A DNA stretch of 26,167 nt, taken from a virus. The DNA is taken from positions 1-26,167 of IMG/VR virus record IMGVR_UViG_3300042321_000122; one strand, 5' to 3'. The translations under genes and the position numbers were made by a program. Positions 1 to 6,213 of this stretch are shown piece after piece. Numbering within the stretch: position 1 is the stretch's first letter; each line of letters starts with the position of its first letter. The notes beneath the pieces were generated by a model. That model was not told the DNA's origin, did not search any database, and saw nothing but the letters and a program-made list of their open reading frames with translations.

Positions 1-1
1 G

Positions 2-613
2 CTTTGTGCGCTCCACAAACTTTCCACTCAGATTACGCATCGGGAACGTGTGGATGGAATTTACATTGTCTCCGTCCGATGCACGGGCGCTGACGGTAGA
101 GTTTCAGAAAATCAAGGCGCAGTGGATGTTTCAACCCTTGTCGGCGAGAGATTGGCTAATGCCATCCTTAAAGCGACTACGAAAGCAATACGCAGGTCGG
201 TTCTTGCACATTGTGGACTCGGAATGCTTGATGAAACTGAAGTTGAAACCATCCCGGAAGCGCGTAAAAACCCGTTGATCGTACCCGAAGCAGTGGCACC
301 CATCGAAGTACCTGCACCACCACCAAAGCTCACTACGGGCGTGGCTTTCATGGTGCCGGGAAAGATTGAAGCCTATGCCTACCATGCCAACGACGATGAG
401 TTTGTCAACGGCTACTTGGATATGGTCACAAGCATCATGGCAAGCGGGAAGCTAAACGCTGCCGAGAAGCTGGCAAAGATCACAGCACTAGAAGGCGCTA
501 ATGACTTTGTGCTTGGCATGATTGAAGCTGAGAAGCCAGTGCTGTTCGAGGTATGGACTAAGGGCGTGAAAAGGGCGAAGGAGGATTGCGATCAGCAGAT
601 AAAAAAGGGTTGA
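2..613 (+). CDS. RecT/annealing-type phage recombination protein, C-terminal part (5' truncated)
   Basis: The reading frame is open from base 2, so the start lies outside the window; the GTG at 50 is internal to the domain. The visible part has a beta-strand block (DGIYIVSVRC), then a helix with the signature ANAILKATTKAIRR followed by CGLGMLDETEVETIPEA. I recall this from phage single-strand annealing (RecT-like) proteins, where the segment closes the annealing core. After a Pro-rich linker comes a helical C-terminal domain of about 90 residues. Such proteins pair complementary single strands in phage recombination and replication. The following genes (winged helix, SSB-like tip, PD-(D/E)XK-type nuclease) fit a recombination module. 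Family assignment is from memory of motifs, not a search. A related annealing family such as Erf is the main alternative. Confidence 0.6.
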   Translation, partial: LCALHKLSTQITHRERVDGIYIVSVRCTGADGRVSENQGAVDVSTLVGERLANAILKATTKAIRRSVLAHCGLGMLDETEVETIPEARKNPLIVPEAVAPIEVPAPPPKLTTGVAFMVPGKIEAYAYHANDDEFVNGYLDMVTSIMASGKLNAAEKLAKITALEGANDFVLGMIEAEKPVLFEVWTKGVKRAKEDCDQQIKKG

Positions 614-849
614 AGCCAGCCAGCGGCAAGGGGCAATCAGCCATGATCCTCGATCACTTGCAGCAAGGTGATGGCATTACAGCCCTTGATAGCCTAAGAC
701 TGTACGGCGTGCTACGGCTGGCGGCACGCATTGAAGAACTTAGGAAAGATGGACACACCATCGTGACGCAAACGGTGCGTGTTGGCAGGAAAGAGATAGC
801 ACGTTATTCATTAGTTAAGGAGAAGCAACATGGATCGACCAGACATTGA
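586..849 (+). CDS. Small winged helix-turn-helix protein (HTH_39-like)
   Basis: A protein of up to 87 residues with the pattern ILDHLQQGDGITALDSLRLYG then LRLAARIEELRKDGH. This is typical of small phage winged helix-turn-helix proteins (HTH_39-like): the Leu-Tyr-Gly turn and the RLAARI recognition helix are the diagnostic parts. A short beta wing follows (VTQTVRVGRKEIARYSL). The start is uncertain. The TTG at 586 overlaps the previous gene and has AAGGAGG only one base upstream. An ATG at 643 has AAGGGG nine bases upstream, but it would remove most of the first helix. It probably binds DNA and may regulate the early arm or assist replication; no operator was identified. Confidence 0.7.
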   Translation: MRSADKKGLKPASGKGQSAMILDHLQQGDGITALDSLRLYGVLRLAARIEELRKDGHTIVTQTVRVGRKEIARYSLVKEKQHGSTRH

Positions 850-1111
850 ACGCAAGATGGGTACAGGGGTACTACTGAGCAACCGTAACAAGAAGTCGCC
901 TAGTAGTCCTGACTGGCGTGGTGAACTTAAGGTATCTGAACACTACGCTCCGGGTGACACAATCAAGCTGGCAGCATGGACTAAGGACACGAAAGGGGGT
1001 GCGCTAATTTCGATCAAAGAAGATACTTGGGTGCCACCTGAGAGTACCGGCCCCGGCAATGTCAACCCTTTCCCTAGCAAGCGGAAAGATGATTCTGATA
1101 TTCCCTTCTGA
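830..1111 (+). CDS. Small protein with SSB-type C-terminal tip
   Basis: A 93-residue protein that starts inside the end of the previous gene. Its middle section is predicted mostly beta (WRGELKVSEHY, TIKLAAWTK, GALISIKED). The C-terminus is a linker rich in Pro, Gly, Asn and Lys ending in KDDSDIPF. Bacterial SSB proteins end in a very similar acidic-hydrophobic tip (DDDIPF) that docks replication and repair partners. I did not recognise an OB-fold by motif, and the protein is shorter than a normal SSB. It could be a reduced SSB, or a small factor that uses the tip to recruit or compete for host SSB-binding enzymes. Placement between a recombination protein and a nuclease supports a DNA-metabolism role. 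Confidence 0.7.
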   Translation: MDRPDIERKMGTGVLLSNRNKKSPSSPDWRGELKVSEHYAPGDTIKLAAWTKDTKGGALISIKEDTWVPPESTGPGNVNPFPSKRKDDSDIPF

Positions 1112-1121
1112 TGGAGGTCAC

Positions 1122-1268
1122 ATGAAATATTTGATAGCGCTCTGGTTAGCCGTTACCGCACCACTGGTTTGGGCAAGCTGCACCTACAATACCTACTGCG
1201 ATCAAGGTAGGTGTGTTACTTGTACAACCTGCTGCTACGGCTCCAGTTGTCAGACCAACTGTTATTAA
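1122..1268 (+). CDS. Tiny cysteine-rich exported protein
   Basis: A 48-residue protein. The ATG at 1122 was chosen because GGAGG lies just upstream and the sequence then begins with a clean signal peptide (MKY then LIALWLAVTAPLVWA). A longer frame from 1059 would read through the previous gene. The mature part of about 29 residues holds eight cysteines, with a Cys directly after the hydrophobic segment (WASC). It contains the stretch CTTCCYG. The spacing suggests a disulphide-knotted or metal-binding mini-protein in the periplasm. It may instead be a lipoprotein, although Trp at -3 is not a good lipobox residue. The function is unknown; I have an impression of similar small proteins in aquatic phages. 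Confidence 0.7.
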   Translation: MKYLIALWLAVTAPLVWASCTYNTYCDQGRCVTCTTCCYGSSCQTNCY

Positions 1269-1354
1269 CTCTTTTGGGGGAAAGCGGATGCTGGTTTGAT
1301 GATTAACAAATCGTCAAGGATAGAGCCAGACGCAGCGAGTACCCCACCCCCACC

Positions 1355-1714
1355 ATGAGCAAACTTAACAGGCAGCGTGGCGCAAGCTATGAACGTGAAG
1401 TCGCCAATGCAATATTTGATCAACTAGGCATACGCATTCGACGGAACCTAAAGCAGTATCAGGTGTCCGATGAAGGTGACTTAATCCTTGGCAAATATCT
1501 CATTGAATGCAAACGCAGACGCAAGATTGCAGTGTATGATTTTATGGAGCAAGCAGAGAAGGCTTGCGAGATAGGTCAAATACCCCTTGTAATCATGCGC
1601 GAGGATGGCAATAAGTCTTTAGCCATGCTCCGACTTCCCGACTTGCTGACTCTGTTAGGTAACGAATTAACCCCCCATCAGCCACAGGATGAACCTTCGC
1701 CTGAAGGTAGTTAG
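1355..1714 (+). CDS. PD-(D/E)XK-type nuclease (Holliday-resolvase-like)
   Basis: A 119-residue protein with the spaced acidic residues of the PD-(D/E)XK nuclease fold: Glu13 in YEREV on the first helix, Asp42 in GDLIL, and Glu51-x-Lys53 in IECKRR. These would form the metal-binding catalytic site. Size and order resemble archaeal-type Hjc or phage-associated resolvase-like nucleases. Its likely job is cutting branched or recombining DNA together with the annealing protein upstream. The tail after residue 100 is Pro-rich and probably disordered. There is no convincing Shine-Dalgarno sequence ahead of the ATG; the upstream bases are C-rich. The exact substrate, junction or double strand, cannot be told. 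Confidence 0.75.
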   Translation: MSKLNRQRGASYEREVANAIFDQLGIRIRRNLKQYQVSDEGDLILGKYLIECKRRRKIAVYDFMEQAEKACEIGQIPLVIMREDGNKSLAMLRLPDLLTLLGNELTPHQPQDEPSPEGS

Positions 1715-1768
1715 GAGCGTTGCGGGGCGCAGCGTCACTGTGGCACGCCCCACCCTTACGGAGATCAC

Positions 1769-2497
1769 ATGGAAAAGCAGAAACATATCTTTATTGCAAC
1801 ACCTATGTATGGCGGGCAATGCACAGGTGTATTTGTTCAGTCGTTGATTAACTTGATTGGCGTGCTAGGTAGCAAAGGTTACAAGACTTCTTGCTCCTTC
1901 ATGTTTAATGAAAGCCTGATTACTCGCGCACGTTGCAATATGGCGCACCAATTCCTGCAAGGTGATGCTGATTACCTACTTTGGATTGACGCTGACATCA
2001 AGTTTCGGGCAGAAGATGCAGTCAAAATGCTTGAAGCCGATGTTGATGTCATAGGTGGAATCTATCCAAAGAAGGAAATCAATTGGGATATGGTTAAACA
2101 AGCTGTGCTGGATGGCAAAGACAACTTGCACAACCACACAGGCAGCTTCGTAGTTAATCTTCTGGAAGGCGAATCTTCCATCACCGTGCCAGTAGATCAG
2201 CCGTGTGAGGTATCAGCCCTTGGCACAGGCTTCATGCTGGTCAAGCGTGATGTCTTTGAGCAATTGAAGCCTCACACAGACACTTACGTTAGCGACATGA
2301 CACACTTGGCAGGGCAGGAAATCTACGCTTTCTTCCTTGATCCCATTGATCCAAAGAGCAAACGCTTGTTGTCAGAGGATTACTTCTTTTGTCACCAGTG
2401 GCGCAAAATTGGCGGCAAGATTTATGCAGCGCCTTGGTGCCAAATGGGTCACATGGGAACGTACCTGTTTGAAGGCGGCTTGATGGGTAGTGAGTAA
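1769..2497 (+). CDS. Glycosyltransferase, GT-A fold (family 2-like)
   Basis: A 242-residue protein with an N-terminal nucleotide-sugar domain: HIFIATPMYGG, then ITRARCNMAHQFL, then the metal-binding D-x-D in LLWIDADIKF (Asp74 and Asp76). Downstream are the acceptor-side blocks GTGFMLVKRDVF and SEDYFFCHQWRKIGG. This order matches GT-A transferases common in phages. GGAGATC precedes the ATG. It ends the rightward arm and faces the late genes tail to tail. The sugar and acceptor are unknown; modified DNA bases, virion proteins or host surface glycans are possible. There is no transmembrane segment, so it should act in the cytoplasm. Confidence 0.85.
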   Translation: MEKQKHIFIATPMYGGQCTGVFVQSLINLIGVLGSKGYKTSCSFMFNESLITRARCNMAHQFLQGDADYLLWIDADIKFRAEDAVKMLEADVDVIGGIYPKKEINWDMVKQAVLDGKDNLHNHTGSFVVNLLEGESSITVPVDQPCEVSALGTGFMLVKRDVFEQLKPHTDTYVSDMTHLAGQEIYAFFLDPIDPKSKRLLSEDYFFCHQWRKIGGKIYAAPWCQMGHMGTYLFEGGLMGSE

Positions 2498-2524
2498 AAA
2501 ACCCCCGCCAGAGGAAGGCGGGGG
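2496..2524 (-). terminator. Rho-independent terminator of the leftward late operon
   Basis: There is a perfect 8-bp stem (CCCCCGCC at 2502-2509, GGCGGGGG at 2517-2524) with a 7-base loop. Read on the minus strand it is followed by six T (2501-2496), the classic arrangement for ending leftward transcription after the 2558-2710 gene. On the plus strand there is no T-tract, so it would be at most a weak stop for the glycosyltransferase transcript. Confidence 0.85.
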
Positions 2525-2527
2525 AAA

Positions 2528-2548
2528 GCCTAGAAGGGAAGGCTAGGC
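2528..2548. other. Second hairpin in the convergent gap
   Basis: GCCTAG at 2528-2533 pairs with CTAGGC at 2543-2548 around a 9-base loop. It lies between the leftward terminator and the stop codon of the last leftward gene, with no T-tract on either strand. It may protect the 3' end of an mRNA. Confidence 0.4.
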
Positions 2549-2557
2549 CAGCAGAAC

Positions 2558-2710
2558 TTATCTCTTAGTCTTGCGTGCAGTCTTGGCAGACTTGCGGAAT
2601 GCAGCATCGGTGGGCGCACCTTTACTTCCCGGCTTTCTCATGCGCTCACCACTTCCCGCTTTGATTCTTTCCTGTTTAGCATTGATGTTTGCGTATAGTC
2701 CTGTCTTCAT
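2558..2710 (-). CDS. Small basic protein, 50 aa
   Basis: A 50-residue, strongly basic protein beginning MKTGLYANINAKQ, with KPGSKGAPTDAAF in the middle and a Lys/Arg-rich end. Its ATG overlaps the stop of the methyltransferase gene (ATGA), which sets both the start and translational coupling. I have an impression of similar short proteins, of unknown role, in environmental phages. There is no domain or membrane segment. It is the last gene before the terminator. The charge suggests nucleic-acid binding or particle association, but that is inference. Confidence 0.7.
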   Translation of the reverse strand: MKTGLYANINAKQERIKAGSGERMRKPGSKGAPTDAAFRKSAKTARKTKR

Positions 2711-3219
2711 TTGATCCCCCAAAAGTAAAGGTCATGGCAATCTGAGTTAGTGCTGAACTCATACCGCTTGAACACGCTTAAATCTATTTCCCGCCGCACA
2801 TCTTCTTCAGTTAGATTGGCGTAGTAGTCACCGCAGAATGGCGCATCTTGTGGGCTAGTCCTGCGTGTACCGTGTTCTTTGCGTCCAGTGGTAGCGCAGC
2901 TAAAGAATACCAAACCTGACGCCATCCTGATCATATTTTTTAGCGTCGCCACCCACTCAGGGTTATGCTCAAAACACTCACAGCTTGCCACAACGTCGAA
3001 AGCACCATCTTCATAGGTGAGGTCTTCCCCTCTAGCCACCACATCAACGTCGGCTCCCTCGCCAAGATCAACCCCAACATAGGTGCATTTCTCAAAGAAT
3101 GGTCTGATTGAACCGTTGATATTTAGACTGCCTATTTCCAGCACATTCTTGCCAACAAAGTATTCTGGAAACTTAAACCGCAGATTTGCAACAAAGTCTA
3201 TTTGTGCTGGATGACTCAT
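2707..3219 (-). CDS. Class I SAM-dependent methyltransferase
   Basis: A 170-residue protein. Motif I is VLEIGS (residues 26-31), the ribose-binding acid is in YVGVDLGEGAD (Asp51), and a motif IV-like FDVVASCECFEH follows. This is a Rossmann methyltransferase of the Methyltransf_11 type. The ATG at 3219 is preferred over an upstream GTG at 3231 because it overlaps the previous stop as ATGA and has AGGTGG upstream. The usual small-molecule-type core is present without a target-recognition domain, so classical DNA modification is less likely. It is coupled to neighbours in the lysis end of the late operon. The substrate is unknown. Confidence 0.82.
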   Translation of the reverse strand: MSHPAQIDFVANLRFKFPEYFVGKNVLEIGSLNINGSIRPFFEKCTYVGVDLGEGADVDVVARGEDLTYEDGAFDVVASCECFEHNPEWVATLKNMIRMASGLVFFSCATTGRKEHGTRRTSPQDAPFCGDYYANLTEEDVRREIDLSVFKRYEFSTNSDCHDLYFWGIK

Positions 3220-3479
3220 CGGCAGTTCCACCTTCTTAGTGACGCCTTTGCCCGTGTAGCTGGCCCTTTAGCCTTACGCACTACACCAGCCATACGCGCA
3301 CAGAAACTAGCCTTGCGGCCTGCATCCTTCTTAGTCCTTGGATTCGGCGCAGGGGGCTTTAGATTGCTGCCAGTCTCACGGTTAAGTTTGGCTCTGCCTT
3401 TTGCAGTCAGGCCAGCACCCTTGCTAACAGGTAGCTTCTCGCCCCTGCCTATCGACAAACTAGGATTTTTTCGGGGCAT
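3216..3479 (-). CDS. Basic phage protein, DUF6321-like
   Basis: An 87-residue, Lys/Arg-rich protein with blocks SLSIGRGEKLP, GAGLTAKGRAKLNRETGSN, PAPNP and ASFCARMAGV, ending in a Trp-Asn-Cys tail. I recognise this pattern as the DUF6321 type seen in tailed phages; its role is not established. A TTG at 3503 would give a longer form, but the ATG at 3479 has AAGGA at suitable distance and gives the usual MPRKNP beginning. It overlaps the endolysin gene at its start and the methyltransferase at its end (ATGA). Confidence 0.78.
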   Translation of the reverse strand: MPRKNPSLSIGRGEKLPVSKGAGLTAKGRAKLNRETGSNLKPPAPNPRTKKDAGRKASFCARMAGVVRKAKGPATRAKASLRRWNCR

Positions 3480-3903
3480 AAGGACGGGTTCCTTTTTTAT
3501 CAATAATCAGCGCCATCTTGCGAGGCTGCTTGCCTTCAGGGGCAATGCTAACGTGCGTCCAGCTATCAAACTCTCTGATCACTTGATCAAAAGGCAACTT
3601 AGCTGCAATGATTGCCTGACAGATTTGATCAGGCGTCATGCCAGCAACCCGAATATCTGCTGCCTGTCCTTTGCAATGCTGGCTTGTCTTGCTACCACCA
3701 ACGCTTGCATTCACCTCTGGCGCACGATACGCCGAGTTAATGCGCACGCCCTTGCCAACCGCTGTTCTTACATCTTCTAAAAACAAAGCCAACCGCTTTA
3801 GGTCAAACAAGGCATCATTATCTGGCGTGTTATTCAAGCCTTTCCGTGCTGCGGTTTCGCTTACCGTCAACTCTTCTAGCGTGAAATGCTCAGACAGTTT
3901 CAT
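3460..3903 (-). CDS. Endolysin, peptidase M15 family
   Basis: A 147-residue single-domain peptidase. The M15 zinc site is visible: SQHCKGQAADI supplies His76 and Asp83, and SWTHVSI supplies His117; INSAYR (Arg60) is the usual substrate-side motif. Length fits compact phage D-Ala-D-Ala carboxypeptidase or L-Ala-D-Glu-type endolysins that cut peptidoglycan cross-bridges at the end of infection. There is no signal peptide, so it needs the holin encoded just upstream. The ATG overlaps the holin stop (ATGA). Confidence 0.9.
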   Translation of the reverse strand: MKLSEHFTLEELTVSETAARKGLNNTPDNDALFDLKRLALFLEDVRTAVGKGVRINSAYRAPEVNASVGGSKTSQHCKGQAADIRVAGMTPDQICQAIIAAKLPFDQVIREFDSWTHVSIAPEGKQPRKMALIIDKKGTRPYAPKKS

Positions 3904-4394
3904 TTTGTCAACGCCTCTGTTTTATCTTTGGAACCTTGCGACGATCCAAAGTAAAAGCTCAACACTTGACCAGCTACCGCAGTCACAAACCCAAGCACGA
4001 AGATCACAATACGCTCTTGAGAATCAGCAATCTCCACAAAGCAGAGAATGCCCACAAGGGTAAAGGTTGCCACAACCGTAAACACAGCAAGGAATGGCAT
4101 AACAGCCTTTTCCCACCAAGGAATATCCTTGTTTGTCACGATTGCTAGTCGGTTTGCTCTTGCTGAATCTCTATCTTTTTGATCTAGTTCAGCCATAAAT
4201 TCTTTGTGTTTCATGGCGGCGGCTTCTACTTCAGCAAGTTTGGCAGGATCAAGGACGCCATCAGCATTCGGCGTTAGCTTAATGCCTAGTTTGTCTTCCA
4301 CGGCATCTAAACCCTTGTCCATGACGGCATCAGCTACCTTCTGCATACCAGCGCCAGCAAGCTGAGAAAGAATCGGAGCAAGTAACGGCAACAT
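3900..4394 (-). CDS. Putative holin with two C-terminal transmembrane helices
   Basis: A 164-residue protein with an N-terminal hydrophobic/amphipathic stretch (LPLLAPILSQLAGAG), an acidic-basic middle, then WWEKAVMPF and two strong membrane helices at about 98-120 and 129-150, ending in a charged tail. This resembles phage holins of the 3TM type (GTA_holin_3TM-like). The ATG at 4394 overlaps the previous stop (TAATG) and has AAAGGAAG upstream, so the longer frame is rejected. Its place directly before the M15 endolysin supports a role in opening the inner membrane. Confidence 0.8.
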   Translation of the reverse strand: MLPLLAPILSQLAGAGMQKVADAVMDKGLDAVEDKLGIKLTPNADGVLDPAKLAEVEAAAMKHKEFMAELDQKDRDSARANRLAIVTNKDIPWWEKAVMPFLAVFTVVATFTLVGILCFVEIADSQERIVIFVLGFVTAVAGQVLSFYFGSSQGSKDKTEALTK

Positions 4395-4963
4395 TAGAAA
4401 CTTCCTTTCTGTTGAAGCATCCACCACATTCCGTAGCCAAATGCAAAAATAACAATGCCTATAACAATAGCAGCAATGATTTGGTAAATCATATCAAGCT
4501 GTTGGCTTTTCTTGCGCTTTGCAGCCATTTGTATTGCTTTTTGTTGCAGTCGTTTTTCCGTTTCTTTAGCCCTACGATCAGACCGCAACTTCTCTAATCG
4601 ACTCCAAAACTCTTCATACAATCCGGGTTCTTGGAATTGATAAACAAACATCTCTCGCAACTCAACATAGAACTGCTTTAGTTGTCTTTCTGCCACCATC
4701 ATGTCAATCACAATCTCGTAATCACTGCGATTGTCTTGCGCCACATCTTCTGGTGGGTTTTCCTGTAACTCTTTAGCCTTTGCTATACCTTCTTCTGCTT
4801 TTCCTGCGGCAGAAAAAAAGCTGGTCAATGCGCCCAATGATTCATGGGCAGACTTACCAGCTTCAGCACACTCTCTTATTTCATCAAAAGCATCTTTTGC
4901 TACATCAAATGCAGCCTTTGCACCTTTTATTAGAGCAATGGCTGTTGATATTTCAACAATCAT
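4394..4963 (-). CDS. Coiled-coil protein with C-terminal membrane anchor (lysis cluster)
   Basis: A 189-residue protein. An Ala-rich N-terminal helix (IALIKGAKAAFDVAKDAF) is followed by a mixed-charge helical region and a Lys/Arg-rich segment. One transmembrane helix near the C-terminus (IIAAIVIGIVIFAFGYG) ends the chain. It stands immediately before the holin and is coupled to it by TAATG. The topology could suit a spanin-like or holin-regulating protein, but the anchor is at the wrong end for a normal i-spanin and no lipoprotein partner is seen beside it. I do not recognise a named family. Confidence 0.7.
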   Translation of the reverse strand: MIVEISTAIALIKGAKAAFDVAKDAFDEIRECAEAGKSAHESLGALTSFFSAAGKAEEGIAKAKELQENPPEDVAQDNRSDYEIVIDMMVAERQLKQFYVELREMFVYQFQEPGLYEEFWSRLEKLRSDRRAKETEKRLQQKAIQMAAKRKKSQQLDMIYQIIAAIVIGIVIFAFGYGMWWMLQQKGSF

Positions 4964-5047
4964 TTCATCCTCGCACAGCCCCTCTGATTTATCTAACCTG
5001 TTGTGCAGTCATAATGATAAAAGGAACGCCGAGTTATTTGCTACTAA

Positions 5048-5395
5048 TTACAAACCCTCACCCGGTGTGACATATACAGTCGCCGTACCCGAAGCCACAA
5101 TCGCAGAGACATAAAATACATAGCCGCCTTCAGGGGTTGGTGCGCGAGGCGATGTAAAAATTACCGTTGAATTGTTATGCAAAACCGTGCCGTAATTAGG
5201 CGTGCCAGCTACAGGAATAGCTGCATTGCTTGTTGCCGTTGTTCCGCAACGAATAAACACTTCTCCTGCTGTGCCATTATGAATACGAAGTTGGTTGCAC
5301 GGAGAATCGGCTGTTATGGCTATCGTATTAGCGGTGGTGGCGACGTTGATCCGCACCGTTTTGCCCATCTCTTGAAAAGCAATATTGTTAGCCAT
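5048..5395 (-). CDS. Small beta-rich structural protein, paralogue of the 16858-17190 product
   Basis: A 115-residue protein of short beta strands rich in Ala, Thr, Val and Gly, with no Lys-rich tail. It ends YVTPGEG. The product of 16858-17190 has the same length, a similar strand pattern, the same ATTA and NQxRIxN-like segments and the ending YITPGDG, so the two genes look like paralogues. Proteins of this type are probably small capsid or fibre decoration domains. The ATG overlaps the previous stop (TAATG) with AAAAGGA upstream. An 84-base gap follows, the widest in this part of the operon. Confidence 0.7.
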   Translation of the reverse strand: MANNIAFQEMGKTVRINVATTANTIAITADSPCNQLRIHNGTAGEVFIRCGTTATSNAAIPVAGTPNYGTVLHNNSTVIFTSPRAPTPEGGYVFYVSAIVASGTATVYVTPGEGL

Positions 5396-5634
5396 TAGAT
5401 GATCCTTTTACCGCCAGCGTTGCCCGGCTTTGATGTTGGCGACTTCTTCTGGTCAGGCGAACCCGAGAAACACTGCATACCCATGAAGCCCATAGGATTG
5501 GTGCGAGTAGGCTTGCCACGACCATAAGTGTCAGCCACAGAAGCGCAACGGTAGGGTTCACCCGCACTGCCCTTGTACTCACTATTGTCTGACATCATGA
5601 CAGTCGTGCTAGTTTTGTTTATGTTAAGTTTCAT
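5395..5634 (-). CDS. Small hypothetical protein, 79 aa
   Basis: A 79-residue protein, probably poorly ordered. It is rich in Gly, Ser, Lys and Pro, with an odd GFMGMQCFSGSPDQKKSP stretch and a basic Gly-Lys-Arg end. AGGAAATC precedes the ATG, which overlaps the previous stop (ATGA). A later in-frame Met pair could also serve as start. No domain was recognised. It is one of a chain of short coupled genes between the internal-virion genes and the lysis cluster. Confidence 0.6.
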   Translation of the reverse strand: MKLNINKTSTTVMMSDNSEYKGSAGEPYRCASVADTYGRGKPTRTNPMGFMGMQCFSGSPDQKKSPTSKPGNAGGKRII

Positions 5635-5837
5635 GTTGATTTCCTTTCAACGATCATGCACGGTAAGTAAATAAAGACAGCAAAGAAAGCAGACATCGCC
5701 ATCCTTTCCCATGTTGGCATCACCATTGTCCAGCAAGCCAACACAAAGCAAAACAGCAGAGCAACGAACGTCAACACCTTGTGTGACAAAACATCCATTG
5801 CAATGTTAATAATTCTCAACGCAGCCCCGTCTACCAT
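5631..5837 (-). CDS. Small membrane protein with two transmembrane helices
   Basis: A 68-residue protein with two hydrophobic helices (VLTFVALLFCFVLACWTMV and MSAFFAVFIYLPCMIV) joined by a short MPTWERM turn, and a charged end. The ATG at 5837 is preferred over the GTG at 5840: AAGGAG lies seven bases upstream and the ATG shares one base with the previous stop (TGATG). Size and topology fit a class II holin or an antiholin, but no family was recognised. If it is a holin, the phage would have two candidates about 1.3 kb apart. Confidence 0.65.
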   Translation of the reverse strand: MVDGAALRIINIAMDVLSHKVLTFVALLFCFVLACWTMVMPTWERMAMSAFFAVFIYLPCMIVERKST

Positions 5838-6043
5838 CACTCATCTCCTTCATCGTCAGGATTAAAAAACCCTTTGCCCCATTCATCGTCACTGATCTTT
5901 TGCTTGATCTGCTCTAGCTTCAACACCCGATCAAGCACTTTGGTTTTATCAGTAAGTGATGCTATTGGATCATTCATTGTTTGTTTGAGTAGGTCATAAA
6001 TAGCCTGCTCAAGTTCTGGATTCAGCCCCTTTTGTTTTTTCAT
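5837..6043 (-). CDS. Small helical acidic-tailed protein, 68 aa
   Basis: A 68-residue, fully helical-looking protein (LNPELEQAIYDLLKQTM, SLTDKTKVLDRVLKLEQIKQ) with DEWGKGFF and a strongly acidic C-terminus. In T7-like phages the small terminase subunit is of comparable size and lies near the holin and late lysis genes, so a DNA-packaging helper is possible. I see no sequence motif proving this. It overlaps both neighbours (ATGA upstream, TGATG downstream). Treat the product as unknown. Confidence 0.65.
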   Translation of the reverse strand: MKKQKGLNPELEQAIYDLLKQTMNDPIASLTDKTKVLDRVLKLEQIKQKISDDEWGKGFFNPDDEGDE

Positions 6044-6213
6044 CGCTCCATTTTCCGATTGTCACGTTTCTGACGCAGCATGGTAGTCCGAACGCTTACC
6101 AGCATTGGGCCACCTCGTTTGTCTGCCATTTGCTTGGCAGATTCTTTCATTCGGCGTAACTCCTCCACGCCAGAGTTCATCTTGTCGTTGCTACCACCAT
6201 TGTCAAAGTTCAT
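6040..6213 (-). CDS. Small charged protein, 57 aa
   Basis: A 57-residue protein recovered because both ends overlap neighbours as ATGA (start with the previous stop, stop with the next start). The sequence begins MNFDNGGSND and continues with a helical basic part (VEELRRMKESAKQMADKR) and a Met/Arg-rich end. AAGCG precedes the start, a weak ribosome site, so translation may depend on coupling. No domain was recognised. Confidence 0.6.
   Translation of the reverse strand: MNFDNGGSNDKMNSGVEELRRMKESAKQMADKRGGPMLVSVRTTMLRQKRDNRKMER

Noticed and set aside
6-278. 90-aa open frame on the plus strand
   Set aside because: It overlaps the annealing-protein frame, which has a recognisable signature and remains open to the window edge.
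1724-1751. GGGGCG / CGCCCC inverted repeat between nuclease and glycosyltransferase genes
   Set aside because: Six-pair stem with a 16-base loop and no T-tract; too weak to call a terminator.
3202-3780. Open frame on the plus strand of 192 aa
   Set aside because: It lies opposite the endolysin, DUF6321-like and methyltransferase genes, which have clear motifs and coupled starts; the translated sequence shows no domain.
4964-5047. 84-base gap considered for a promoter or terminator
   Set aside because: No convincing -35/-10 pair or stem with T-tract was found; only the ribosome site of the next gene is visible.
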